A stretch of 64,000 nucleotides of DNA, from positions 38,237 to 102,236 of the forward strand of contig CALOBA010000059.1 of assembly GCA_942491465.1 (NCBI GenBank), in the 5' to 3' direction. The DNA is from CALOBA01 sp942491465. Lineage in GTDB: Bacteria; Pseudomonadota; Gammaproteobacteria; Chromatiales; Chromatiaceae. A model generated the notes under the pieces. It did no database searches. It saw only the letters and a program-made list of their open reading frames with translations, and was not told the DNA's origin. Position 1 is the stretch's first letter. Every line of letters starts with the position of its first letter. A program made the translations under genes and the position numbers. Shown piece by piece: positions 1-8,383 of the stretch.

Positions 1-270
1 CAGGTACTGGTCCATCCCGGTGCTGTAGTCCTGCCAGTCGGGCAGGAAGTCGGGGGCCTCGGCAAAGCCGGTGTTCTGCTCGACGACGAAGCGGGCCATG
101 CCCTCTTCTTCGGCGGTGATCGCCTCCTCGAACAGCGAATACATGATGATGGCCGCGGCGCCGGCATCCTCCAGCTCTTTGGCCATGTCGATGCTCTTCG
201 ACAACGGCGAGGCGGAGGGCACCAGCGGGTTGCTCAGGGTCATGCCCAGATAGGTCGTGGTCAGGTCCAT
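1..270 (-). CDS. Dihydroorotate dehydrogenase-like flavoprotein (5' part; cut by window edge)
   Basis: The first 90 codons are visible, starting at the ATG complementary to 268-270; the rest lies outside the window. The N-terminus (MDLTTTYLGMTLSNPLVPS, then SPLSKSIDMAKELEDAGAAA) matches the start of the TIM barrel in class 1 dihydroorotate/dihydropyrimidine dehydrogenases. In that family the conserved NP and S/AS residues lie near the FMN site. It follows nifJ on the same strand after about 150 bp. A DHOD-like gene next to nifJ is common in anaerobes and phototrophs, where it is annotated as DHOD-like rather than as the pyrimidine-pathway PyrD. The substrate is unknown. The family call is fairly safe; the specific reaction is not. 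Confidence 0.75.
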   Translation of the reverse strand, partial: MDLTTTYLGMTLSNPLVPSASPLSKSIDMAKELEDAGAAAIIMYSLFEEAITAEEEGMARFVVEQNTGFAEAPDFLPDWQDYSTGMDQYL

Positions 271-420
271 AGTTCAGTGCTCAGCAGGGATTCGGTTGAA
301 GGCCGGGGCGATGATAACCGTTGCCGGGGAGGGCGGGCAGAGGCCCGATCCCGCGCCATCCTTGGCGCCTTGGCGGTTGATGTCATGCGGCCCCGGATCA
401 GGACGGCAAATGCGAGACGG

Positions 421-3400
421 CTAATTGGCCTTCGGCAACGCCTTCTTGACGGCCAGCGCCGCGAGCTGCTCGTACATCAGGTACTTGGTCTCGACGTGCC
501 TCTGGGCCAGGCGCAGGTAGCGCTCGGCGTCATCCGGATGGGAGCGCCCGAGCACGGCAAAGCGCTGCTCGGAGGCGATGTAGTCCCGATACGGGATGCT
601 CGGCTCCTTGCTGTCCATCTTCAGCGGGTTCTCGCCGCGGGAGGTCTTGCGCGGGTCGTAGCGGAACAACGGCCAGTGGCCGGAGTTGACCGCCATGTCC
701 TGCTGGCGCAGGTTGTTGGACAGGTCCACGCCGTGGGCGATGCAGGGCGAGTAGCAGATCAGCAGCGACGGGCCGTCGTAGGACTCGGCCTCGATGAAGG
801 CGCGCACCGTCTGCACGTCCTTGGCGCCGAAGGCGACCTGGGCGACGTAGCAGTTCTCGTAGGCCATGGCCATCATCGCCAGGTCCTTCTTGAAGGTCGG
901 CTTGCCGCCGGCGGCGAACTTGGCCACGGCGCCCATGGGCGTCGCCTTGGAGGTCTGGCCGCCGGTGTTGGAGTAGACCTCGGTGTCGAGCACCAGCAGG
1001 TTGATGTCGCGCCCGGAGGAGAGCACATGGTCGACGCCGCCGTAGCCGATGTCGTAGGCCCAGCCGTCACCGCCGATGGCCCAGACGCTGCGCCGCACCA
1101 GCTGCTCGCAGACGCCCTGCAGCGATTGCACGTCGATGCTGTCGCCCATGCCCTTGAGCTTTTCCTTCAGGGCGGCGACGCGCTCGCGCTGCTCGAAGAT
1201 GCCGGCCTCGGTGGACTGATCGGCGTTGATCAGGCCGTCGGCCAGGTCGCCGCCGATCTGGTCCGCCAGCTTGGCCACCAACTCGCGGGCCTGCACGGCC
1301 TGCTTGTCGACGCCCAGGCGCAGCCCCAGGCTGAACTCGGCGTTGTCCTCGAACAGGGAGTTGTTCCAGCTCGGGCCGCGGCCGTTGGGGTCGGTGGTGT
1401 AGGGCGTGGTGGGCAGGTTGCCGCCGTAGATCGACGAGCAGCCGGTGGCGTTGCCGATGAGCATGCGGTCGCCGAACAGCTGGCTGGCGAGCTTCACATA
1501 GGGCGTCTCGCCGCAGCCGACGCAGGCGCCGGAGAACTCGAACAGGGGCTGCATCATCATCGCGTGCTTGATCTTGGTGCCGTCGAGCTTGGTGCGGTCG
1601 TACTCGGGCAGGCTCAAGAAGAAGTCCCAGTTCGGCACCTCGATGGCGTGGCGTTCCTCGGCCGGGACCATGTTCAGGGCCTTGCGCTTGGGGTCCTTGC
1701 GGTCGCGGATCGGGCAGACTTCCACGCACAGACCGCAGCCGGTGCAGTCGTCCGGGGCGACCTGATAGCTGACACGCCAGCCGGCGGGGAAGTCCTTACC
1801 CTTGATGGGCACGTGCTGGAAGGTCTCCGGGGCGCCCTCGGTGGCCTCCGGCGGGAACACCTTGGCACGGATGGCGGCATGCGGGCAGACCAGCGGGCAC
1901 TTGCCGCAGTGGGTGCAGATGTCGTCTTCCCACTTCGGCAGCGACAAGGCGATGTTGCGCTTCTCGAACTGGGTGGTGCCGGTGGGCCAGGTGCCGTCTA
2001 CCGGCATCAGGCTCACCGGCAGCTCGTTGCCCTTGCCGGCGATGAGCGTGGCGGTGACGTTCTGGACGAAATCGGGGACGCCGGCGGGGACCACCGGCGG
2101 GCGATCGAAGCTGCTGCTCACGGCGCTTGGCACGCTCACCTCGTGCAGGCCGTCCAGCGAGGCGTCGATGGCGGCGTAGTTGCGATCGAGCAGGGCCTGG
2201 CCCTTCTTGCCGTAGGTCTTCTTCACCGCCTGCTTGATCTGCGCGATCGCCTCGTCCCGCGGCAGGATGCCGGAGATGGCGAAGAAGCAGGTCTGCATGA
2301 TGGTGTTGATGCGCCGGCCCATACCGGTGGCACCGGCGATGCCGTAGGCGTCGACGACGAAGAACTTGAGCCCCTTGTCGATGATCTGCTGCTGCATCTC
2401 CCGCGGCAGGTCGTCCCAGACCCGGTCTGCCGGGGTCGACGAGTTGAGCAGGAAGGTGGCGCCCTGCTTGGCCGTCGACAGCATGTCGTAGCGGGTCAGG
2501 AAGGTCGGCTGGTGGCAGGCGACGAAGCTGGCCTCGCCTTCGCCGATCAGATAGGTGCTGTTGATCGGCTTCGGCCCGAAGCGCAGGTGCGAGATGGTGA
2601 TGGCACCGGCCTTCTTGGAGTCGTACTCGAAGTAGCCCTGGCCGTAGTTCGGCGTCTCCTCGGAGATGATCTTGATGGAGTTCTTGTTCGCCGAGACGGT
2701 GCCGTCGGAGCCCAAGCCGTAGAACACGCACTCGGTAACGCCCGCGGTCGCGTCGGGCTTGAAGCCCGGCTGCCAGGGCAGGCTCAGGTGGGTCACATCA
2801 TCGACGATGCCGACGGTGAAGCGGGTCTTGGGCTTGTCCTTGGCCAGTTCGTCGAAGACGCCCTTGACCATGGCCGGGGTGAACTCCTTCGACGACAGGC
2901 CGTAGCGGCCGCCGCAGACCTTCGGCATCTGCGCGATGCGACCGTCCGCCGTCGCCTCGGCCAAGGCGGTGACCACGTCCTTATACATGGGCTCGCCGTC
3001 GGCACCGGGCTCCTTGGTGCGGTCGAGCACGCCGACGGTCTTGACGCTCTCGGGTAGGGAATCGAGCATGGCCTGGACGCTGAACGGCCGGAACAGCCGC
3101 ACCTTGACCATGCCGACCTTCTCGCCGTGGGCGGCCATGTGCTCGACGGCCTCTTCGGCGGCGCCGATGCCGGAGCCCATCACCATGATGACGCGATCGG
3201 CATCCGGGGCGCCGACATACTCGAACAGGCCGTACTTGCGCCCGGTCAGCTCGGCGAAGCGGTCCATCCACTCGGTGACGATGCCGGGTAGGTCGTTGTA
3301 GAACGGGTTGACCGTCTCGCGACCCTGGAAGTAGACGTCCGGGTTCTGCGAGGTGCCGCGGATGATCGGGTGATCCGGGTTCAGGGCGCGGGTACGGTGG

Positions 3401-4008
3401 GCGGTGACCAGCCGCTCGTCGATCATCGCGCGGATGGTCTCCAGCGGCAGCTTCGAGACCTTGGTGACCTCGTGGGAGGTACGGAAGCCGTCGAAGAAGT
3501 GCAGGAAGGGCACCCTTGAGGCCAGCGTCGCCGCCTGGGAGATCAGCGCGAAGTCCATGACCTCCTGCACCGAGGCCGAGCAGAGCATGGCGTAGCCGGT
3601 GGAGCGGCAGGCCATGACGTCGGCATGGTCGCCGAAGATCGACAGGCCCTGAGCGGCCAGGGACCGGGCCGAGACATGCAGCACCGTCGGCGTCAGCTCG
3701 CCGGCGGCCTTGAACATGGTCGGGATCATCAGCAGCAGGCCTTGGGAGGCGGTGAAGGTGGTCGACAGCGACCCCGCCTGCAGCGCGCCGTGGATGGCGC
3801 CGGCGGCACCGGCCTCGCTCTGCATCTCGACCACATCGGGGATCGTGCCCCACAGGTTCTTGACGCCGAGCGACGACCACTCGTCCGACCACTCGCCCAT
3901 GGGCGAGGCCGGGGTGATCGGGTAGATGGCGATGACTTCGTTGGTCAGATGGGCGACATAGGCGGCGGCTTCATTGCCGTCGATGGTGACCATGTTCTCT
4001 TGCGACAT
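421..4008 (-). CDS. nifJ: Pyruvate:ferredoxin (flavodoxin) oxidoreductase NifJ
   Basis: A full-length single-chain PFOR of 1195 aa, the usual size. It interconverts pyruvate + CoA and acetyl-CoA + CO2 with ferredoxin or flavodoxin, using thiamine pyrophosphate, in the cytoplasm. The order is: N-terminal pyrimidine-binding domain (IYPITPASPMGE), domain II, gamma domain, a two-cluster ferredoxin domain with CTHCGKCPLVCP from C698 and CTGCGLCVEVCP from C755, the proximal-cluster motif CVGCGETPY, and the TPP-binding region GDGWAYDIGYGG followed by NTGGQTSK. All cluster cysteines are present. The start MSQENMVTIDGNEAAAYVA matches the family N-terminus; no strong Shine-Dalgarno is visible. In a phototroph or nitrogen fixer it could feed nitrogenase or work reductively, but nothing here decides this and no nif genes are in the window. 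Confidence 0.97.
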   Translation of the reverse strand: MSQENMVTIDGNEAAAYVAHLTNEVIAIYPITPASPMGEWSDEWSSLGVKNLWGTIPDVVEMQSEAGAAGAIHGALQAGSLSTTFTASQGLLLMIPTMFKAAGELTPTVLHVSARSLAAQGLSIFGDHADVMACRSTGYAMLCSASVQEVMDFALISQAATLASRVPFLHFFDGFRTSHEVTKVSKLPLETIRAMIDERLVTAHRTRALNPDHPIIRGTSQNPDVYFQGRETVNPFYNDLPGIVTEWMDRFAELTGRKYGLFEYVGAPDADRVIMVMGSGIGAAEEAVEHMAAHGEKVGMVKVRLFRPFSVQAMLDSLPESVKTVGVLDRTKEPGADGEPMYKDVVTALAEATADGRIAQMPKVCGGRYGLSSKEFTPAMVKGVFDELAKDKPKTRFTVGIVDDVTHLSLPWQPGFKPDATAGVTECVFYGLGSDGTVSANKNSIKIISEETPNYGQGYFEYDSKKAGAITISHLRFGPKPINSTYLIGEGEASFVACHQPTFLTRYDMLSTAKQGATFLLNSSTPADRVWDDLPREMQQQIIDKGLKFFVVDAYGIAGATGMGRRINTIMQTCFFAISGILPRDEAIAQIKQAVKKTYGKKGQALLDRNYAAIDASLDGLHEVSVPSAVSSSFDRPPVVPAGVPDFVQNVTATLIAGKGNELPVSLMPVDGTWPTGTTQFEKRNIALSLPKWEDDICTHCGKCPLVCPHAAIRAKVFPPEATEGAPETFQHVPIKGKDFPAGWRVSYQVAPDDCTGCGLCVEVCPIRDRKDPKRKALNMVPAEERHAIEVPNWDFFLSLPEYDRTKLDGTKIKHAMMMQPLFEFSGACVGCGETPYVKLASQLFGDRMLIGNATGCSSIYGGNLPTTPYTTDPNGRGPSWNNSLFEDNAEFSLGLRLGVDKQAVQARELVAKLADQIGGDLADGLINADQSTEAGIFEQRERVAALKEKLKGMGDSIDVQSLQGVCEQLVRRSVWAIGGDGWAYDIGYGGVDHVLSSGRDINLLVLDTEVYSNTGGQTSKATPMGAVAKFAAGGKPTFKKDLAMMAMAYENCYVAQVAFGAKDVQTVRAFIEAESYDGPSLLICYSPCIAHGVDLSNNLRQQDMAVNSGHWPLFRYDPRKTSRGENPLKMDSKEPSIPYRDYIASEQRFAVLGRSHPDDAERYLRLAQRHVETKYLMYEQLAALAVKKALPKAN

Positions 4009-4485
4009 GTAATGAGTACCGCGGTGGTGGGTTCCAGGTGGAGGCGTGGGGCCGGTGAGGGTTAAAGGCCCGGAGACTCAGGGGCTTGCCGAGGTTGGCC
4101 GCAGTCGCCACGAGGGCAACGCCGGGCACGCCGCCGCAAATCCCAGGGGCGGGCACAAGGCGGCGGGTGGGGGGGCATCGGGACTGCGCTGACCGTCAAG
4201 ACAAGGAGAGGGAGGAAGATCAGGCCGGGTCCGGGCAAGGGCCGGCGACTGAATTTAGCAGGCGCGACTATAGCCCGATTCCGGTCACGATCGATGCCCG
4301 ATCCGGGGTTGGCCGGCGAGAAACCGCGGGAAGCATGATCAGGGTCAGTTTCCCTTGGCGATGCCCATGCTGAGTATTGGGTTGTCGGTCCGGCCCTGTT
4401 GGTGTGGGTCCTGCCGTAGGCCGCCGCAACCGCAGTGCACCGATACGAAAGTTCCGATACCGTCCGCCGCCCGCAGCGACACCGT

Positions 4486-4503
4486 GTCGCCCTGGAGGGC
4501 GAC
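4486..4503. repeat. Short palindrome (REP-like)
   Basis: GTCGCCCT and AGGGCGAC form 8-bp perfect arms around a two-base centre. It lies between nifJ and the outer-membrane protein gene, about 90 bp from the similar palindrome at 4594. It may belong to a dispersed REP-like family. Confidence 0.5.
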
Positions 4504-4593
4504 CCTCCCGGGGATCCCCGGCCACTGGGTCCAATGCGGTCCACGGCGAGAGTGCCGGCCCGTGAGTGCCGACCCGGGAGTGTCGACCCGGGA

Positions 4594-4615
4594 GTGTCGG
4601 CCTCCAGGCCGACAC
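4594..4615. repeat. 22-bp perfect palindrome (REP-like)
   Basis: GTGTCGGCCT and AGGCCGACAC are 10-bp perfect arms around CC. It is preceded by two or three partial copies of the left arm (GGGAGTGTCGACC type) in tandem. It lies downstream of the outer-membrane protein gene, so it could also act as a transcription-end hairpin, but there is no T-tract. Confidence 0.6.
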
Positions 4616-4731
4616 GGATCAGCATGCGAGGTCAGGCTGGGAACGGTCTCGCTACCCTGAGCCGACTGCCCGCAAAAGTCCGACTGCCGAGCCAGCGCCA
4701 GGACCTGGCCGCCGTCGCTGTTGAACCCGCG

Positions 4732-5685
4732 TCAGAACCGCAGCTTCGCCGTAGCGCCGAAGTAGGGCGCCGGGTCGTAGTCGGTGCGGTCGAGCAGGTC
4801 GCCGTCGGCGTCCTCCAGGCGCAGCGAGCCGTTCAGGTCGACGCCGGCGATGGCGCTGAGGCTGCCGATGTAGCCCAGGCGACGGGTGGCGATGAGGTAG
4901 AGGGAGGTGGCCATGGTCTCGCCGATGCCGTTCGGGGCGACGCCGCGCTGGTCCAGGCGAAAGCGCTCCTTTTCATAGCGCCCGCCGAGGGAGAACGTCC
5001 AGCGCTCGTTGACCTTCCAGCCGAGGTCGAGACCGGGGCCGCGGGAGGCCGCAAAGCCTCGGCCGGTGGACAGGGTCAGCGCATCGGTGATGCGCCAATC
5101 GATGGCCAGGATCGGGAACCAGCTGGTCTGGTCCTCAAGCTCGGAGAAGACGCCGAAGCCGGGGCCGATACTGAGCCGGTCGTTGACGCGGTAGCTCGCC
5201 GCGGTGAGCAGGCCGCCGATGCGGCCGTCGTCCAACGAGGCACCCTGCTCGGCGTTCCAACGCATGGTCGGGATGGCGAACAGGTTCCAGCGCTCGTTCG
5301 GGCGCCAGAACACCGGGGCGCTGACGCGGACGTTGCGGATGTGCGACCAGGGCGCGGCGCCGGAAAAGGCGCTTGCCGTGCCGCCCGGTGCCCCCGGCTC
5401 CGTGTCGAACCGATAGCGCTGCTCGCCGTAGCCCACCGACAGCCCGGCGGAGAGCCCGTTGGTCCAGGCGTAGCGCGCGCCGAGCCGGCTCGACCAGACA
5501 TCCACGGCCACGTCGCCGCCGGCGTCCATCGCCGCCTGCTGTCCAAAGATCGCCCCGGCCTCAAACTGATATTGCCAGCCTTGTCGGTCGGGCTGCGCCA
5601 GGGCGTTGCCCGCCAGCGTGAGTCCAAGTGCCAGCAGGGCAGCCCCTGATCGGGCCCTGACGTGCGTTGTTTGCCTGTGATTCAT
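4732..5685 (-). CDS. Outer-membrane beta-barrel protein, function unknown
   Basis: 317 aa from the ATG at 5685, chosen because it gives a clean signal peptide (basic MNHRQTTHVRARSG, hydrophobic ALLALGLTLAG, cleavage after ALA) and a GG-rich leader a few bases upstream (CCAGGGTGTCCCA). Without that choice the frame stays open to about 6117 through repeat DNA with no protein character. The mature part has alternating hydrophobic strands, many Tyr/Trp/Arg, and ends in KLRF, the terminal-Phe signal recognised by the BAM complex. The pattern resembles barrels of the DUF6268 type, but that assignment is tentative. No operon partner. Cargo or role cannot be inferred. Confidence 0.72.
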   Translation of the reverse strand: MNHRQTTHVRARSGAALLALGLTLAGNALAQPDRQGWQYQFEAGAIFGQQAAMDAGGDVAVDVWSSRLGARYAWTNGLSAGLSVGYGEQRYRFDTEPGAPGGTASAFSGAAPWSHIRNVRVSAPVFWRPNERWNLFAIPTMRWNAEQGASLDDGRIGGLLTAASYRVNDRLSIGPGFGVFSELEDQTSWFPILAIDWRITDALTLSTGRGFAASRGPGLDLGWKVNERWTFSLGGRYEKERFRLDQRGVAPNGIGETMATSLYLIATRRLGYIGSLSAIAGVDLNGSLRLEDADGDLLDRTDYDPAPYFGATAKLRF

Positions 5686-6008
5686 TGGGACACCCTGGTG
5701 TTGGTGTCGGCCCTTACCTGTGCAGACCGCGGAGGTTGAGCCGGAGTGGAGGGACGCCGTGAAGCGGATGATGGTCAGTTGTCGCGGGACTGCGTTGCCG
5801 GGCGCAAGTCCGATACATCGCGCATGCGCCGGGGGATTCAACCCGGAAAGGACCGTTGAACCGCCCTGGGGTGCGTCCCTCGGGGCTCCTGGCTGGGCGC
5901 TTTGTAGTCGACATGCCCTAGAGTAACCATCAATGCGTCGTCTTGCAGCGCTGCAAGAGCACTCCCGGACTCTTAACTTCTCAAAAAGTCGGGGCCGGGT
6001 TGCGGCTT

Positions 6009-6110
6009 GAGCAGCGGCGTCTTGCCGCCGATTGGCCGCGGCGGGTCGGGGGCGAGACGCCCCCGCTCCGGGGACTGGGAGCAGCGGCGTCTCGCCGCTG
6101 ATCGGCCGCG
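6009..6110. repeat. Direct repeat of a 32-bp unit with internal inverted repeat
   Basis: A 32-bp unit beginning GAGCAGCGGCGTCT occurs at 6009-6040 and again at 6079-6110 with about 28 of 32 positions identical. Between them GGCGAGACGCC (6051-6061) and GGCGTCTCGCC (6086-6096) form perfect 11-bp inverted arms. The block fills the non-coding space between the barrel protein and the antitoxin remnant and looks like a dispersed palindromic repeat family. Confidence 0.6.
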
Positions 6111-6162
6111 CCGACAACCTGCGGCGACTCGGGGGCGGGCCGCCCCGCTGCCGGGAATGGGG

Positions 6163-6379
6163 GGTTAGGTCAAGCGAGACGGACTCACCGAGGTCGTAGG
6201 GATTGGCGGATCCGTCGGTGTGCTCCCTGATCCGTCCTGCACAGTTGCCCTGGATGGAACGAGAAGTTATCGTAGCGCGGCCTGTTTTGCTTGACGATCT
6301 GCATGGGGCGGTCCCGCAGCATCTCGTCCACGACGGAGATGCCCCGGCGCTTGATCTCTTGGGCGGGTATCGATGTCAT
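6163..6379 (-). pseudogene. Remnant of a Phd/YefM-type antitoxin
   Basis: Reading leftward from the ATG at 6379, the first 39 residues (MTSIPAQEIKRRGISVVDE, then LRDRPMQIVKQNRPRY) closely resemble the N-terminal DNA-binding part of Phd/YefM/prevent-host-death antitoxins. After NRPRY the frame gives unrelated sequence. The expected C-terminal tail (IREHTDGSANPYDLGESVSL) is found in a different frame at about 6163-6225. The gene is therefore frameshifted and has lost its normal middle (usually VVLSEADY-like). The second frame has no stop after the tail and runs on into repeat DNA. No PIN- or RelE-type toxin follows. Probably a dead toxin-antitoxin remnant; a sequencing error could explain the shift but not the missing toxin. 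Confidence 0.7.
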
Positions 6380-6407
6380 CGTGCCCGATCGCTTATCGGT
6401 ACTTGGA

Positions 6408-7853
6408 ATGACAGACACCGCTGCACAGCAGCATCCGCCGAACATGTACGATGCAATGCTCGACCGTCTATCGGCCGAAGAGGACGGCATCGATGCAGTC
6501 GATGCGGTCGTCCATGCCTATCTGGACAACAAGCCGAGATCCAGGGGGAGGCATCACTACAGCCGCCGCGACCGCGATGCGGATTTCTGGCACAGCCGTT
6601 TGGTCGCGAACCGATCTGCCGCGGACTGGTCTTCGGACCCTTCGACGCTGGCGTTGTCGCGCTATTTCGGCCAATCCCGGGTCGCCTGCCCGCAGCTGCT
6701 CGAACGGATCGCCGAGGACAACCCGCGGACGATCATCCGGGCCGTTCGCTGGTCCGGTCTGGTCCTTGAGCGACCTCAAGCGCGCCTTGCCGAATTGGAG
6801 CAGATCGCTGCCGGCAACAGCGATATTGCCGAGCTTTGCCGTGTGCTGGACATCTTCGACAGAGCCTTTCAGGAGCGCCGGGCCGAGGTCGAGCATTGGC
6901 GCGCCCAACTGGCGGAGTTATCGCCCTTCGAGCTGCTGATCTACGCGAGCCTCTATGCCTTCGAGCACTTGGTGACACAGGAAGATCCCTCTGCAGCCCA
7001 CCCATCGATGGAGAGCCGGCGCCATACGGAGGAGCAGTGGCAGGCCATCAACGATCTCTTCATCTGGCGACTCGGCACCGCCGATCCGCGCGACTTCCGG
7101 CTGGCCGAAACGACGCTCGGAAGGTCCATTCAGGCCCACATGGCGCCGCATCTATTTCCCATCGGCGATTGGGCGCGCGCCAGGTCGGACCTGCGCTCTG
7201 CGTATGCAGCCGCGGTCGATGCGCAGATCGAGCTCAACAGCTTCAAGTCTCGCTCCGCCGACGCCTTCAGCTTCGACGACGGCATCGAATTCGTGCGTAA
7301 GGGCAACCGTTTGGAAATCGTGGAGCTTGACCCCGGTGCGCGCGCGATCTGGCTGGAGGAGAGCCGCAGGCTCGAGCGTCTCCACGAATACTGGTTCTAC
7401 CGAGCCATCGACGCGTTCTTCGAGCGCGGCCTCGCCACAGGGATCATTGGGAGTCCCGAGAACCATGGGGCCAATAGCCTCGCCTACGTCTGTGCCATCC
7501 GCACCGAGCTGCGGCTGCGCGAGGTCTACGGCCTGGACGACCTCATCGCCAACGACGACGGGCGCAAGGTGCCGCTGCTTCAGGCGCTGTTGGCCGCCGA
7601 GTTGATGCATGCCTTCTATCAGCGAGACTTCCTGCAGGGCTTCATCGACAATTTCAGGCGTCTCGGGCATTGGGCGCCGGCGCTTGCCGAGCTTGCCCTC
7701 GGCGGGCTCGCCGACGGGATGCAGAATCGCCTGCCGCTGAGCTGGACGAACCGCAACGCGAAGATCAACAACATCGTCGGCTGGACGGTCAGCGACGAGC
7801 ATCCGCGAGGCAGTCGCGCCGCCGGCGGCGATCCTGGATTTCTGGACCAGTGA
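6408..7853 (+). CDS. Hypothetical protein, C-terminus lost by frameshift
   Basis: About 481 aa from the ATG at 6408 (MTDTAAQQHPPNMYDAMLDRL). A start at 6291 is possible but adds residues that overlap the antisense antitoxin remnant and look non-coding. Acidic and helix-rich, with no signal peptide and no membrane segment. I do not recognise the family. Around 7800 the frame ends prematurely (…WTVSDEHP then unrelated residues). The frame one base over continues plausibly with IREAVAPPAAILDFWTSDWK and on to QQLITLPWIFGLQNNS, so the natural protein was probably at least 60-90 aa longer. It stands alone on the plus strand, downstream of the antitoxin remnant and convergent with dabA. Confidence 0.6.
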   Translation: MTDTAAQQHPPNMYDAMLDRLSAEEDGIDAVDAVVHAYLDNKPRSRGRHHYSRRDRDADFWHSRLVANRSAADWSSDPSTLALSRYFGQSRVACPQLLERIAEDNPRTIIRAVRWSGLVLERPQARLAELEQIAAGNSDIAELCRVLDIFDRAFQERRAEVEHWRAQLAELSPFELLIYASLYAFEHLVTQEDPSAAHPSMESRRHTEEQWQAINDLFIWRLGTADPRDFRLAETTLGRSIQAHMAPHLFPIGDWARARSDLRSAYAAAVDAQIELNSFKSRSADAFSFDDGIEFVRKGNRLEIVELDPGARAIWLEESRRLERLHEYWFYRAIDAFFERGLATGIIGSPENHGANSLAYVCAIRTELRLREVYGLDDLIANDDGRKVPLLQALLAAELMHAFYQRDFLQGFIDNFRRLGHWAPALAELALGGLADGMQNRLPLSWTNRNAKINNIVGWTVSDEHPRGSRAAGGDPGFLDQ

Positions 7854-8070
7854 CTGGAAGGCCCTCGCAGCGCGTTTGCGACACCAAGATCCCGGCATCG
7901 AGCCGGAACTGTCCGAGCGCCCGATCATCAAGATCGGCCAACAGCTCATCACGTTGCCTTGGATCTTCGGCCTGCAAAACAACAGTGGGGCCAACAACAA
8001 CACTCGGCGACGCAGGGGGGGACGACGCGAGGGGGCGCCGGAAGCCCATCGCATCGAGGAACAGGGGGTG
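7801..8070 (+). pseudogene. Shifted-frame continuation of the preceding hypothetical gene
   Basis: In the frame beginning ATC at 7801 the sequence reads IREAVAPPAAILDFWTSDWK, then LSERPIIKIGQQLITLPWIF and GLQNNSGANNN. This is ordinary protein sequence that fits the end of the gene to its left. One extra base near 7800 would account for the break. After about 7970 the reading degenerates into Arg/Gly-rich residues coded by G-runs, although a helical EAHRIEEQ segment can still be read. This suggests a real C-terminal helix obscured by base errors or decay. Confidence 0.5.
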
Positions 8071-8330
8071 GGGATGGGAAGGGGGGGGGGAAGGGGGGGC
8101 TTGCGGCAGTTGGCCGGGCGCCACGAAGGCCCTCCGGCGGGCGGGGCGAGGCGCCGGACCGCCGGCCGTCCAAGACGGGTGTTGCGTTGGAGACCAAACG
8201 GGACGTTGTCCCCGCGTGGAGGCGTGGGGCGGGCGGGCGAGGCAGAAAATCGGCGGGGGGCGCGAGGGGCGTGCGGGTCGTGCGGGTGGTGGCTTGGTGT
8301 TATCGGACGCAGTTTGGGATGGGCCTTTGG
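7990..8330. other. Anomalous poly-G-rich stretch, no gene
   Basis: Runs of 5-11 G on the plus strand are frequent here (for example around 8015, 8067-8077 and 8084-8098), far above the rest of the window, and they sit where a protein-coding frame should continue. There is no matching excess of C runs. The region separates the 3' ends of the hypothetical gene and dabA. It may be a sequencing artefact or a low-complexity decay product; no gene is supported. Confidence 0.5.
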
Positions 8331-8383
8331 CGGCGATGGCGAGTGTCCGCGATGCCGCGGACGCCTCGCCCCCTGCGCCGCCC

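Larger units (their letters stand above)
4009..4731. other. Gene-free stretch upstream of nifJ with short palindromic repeats
   Basis: No convincing gene on either strand; open frames here have no recognisable protein features. The right half holds short palindromes (4486-4503 and 4594-4615) and a degenerate tandem of GGGAGTGTCG-type units (about 4550-4600). It must contain the nifJ leader on its left side, but no clear sigma-70 boxes could be picked out. Confidence 0.55.

Noticed and set aside
277..3057. 926-codon open frame on the plus strand opposite nifJ
   Set aside because: It is antisense to the motif-complete NifJ and has the Val/Gly/Arg/Asp bias of a GC-rich shadow frame.
5686..6117. 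N-terminal extension of the outer-membrane barrel frame
   Set aside because: Arg/Pro-rich, overlaps repeat DNA, and would bury the signal peptide.
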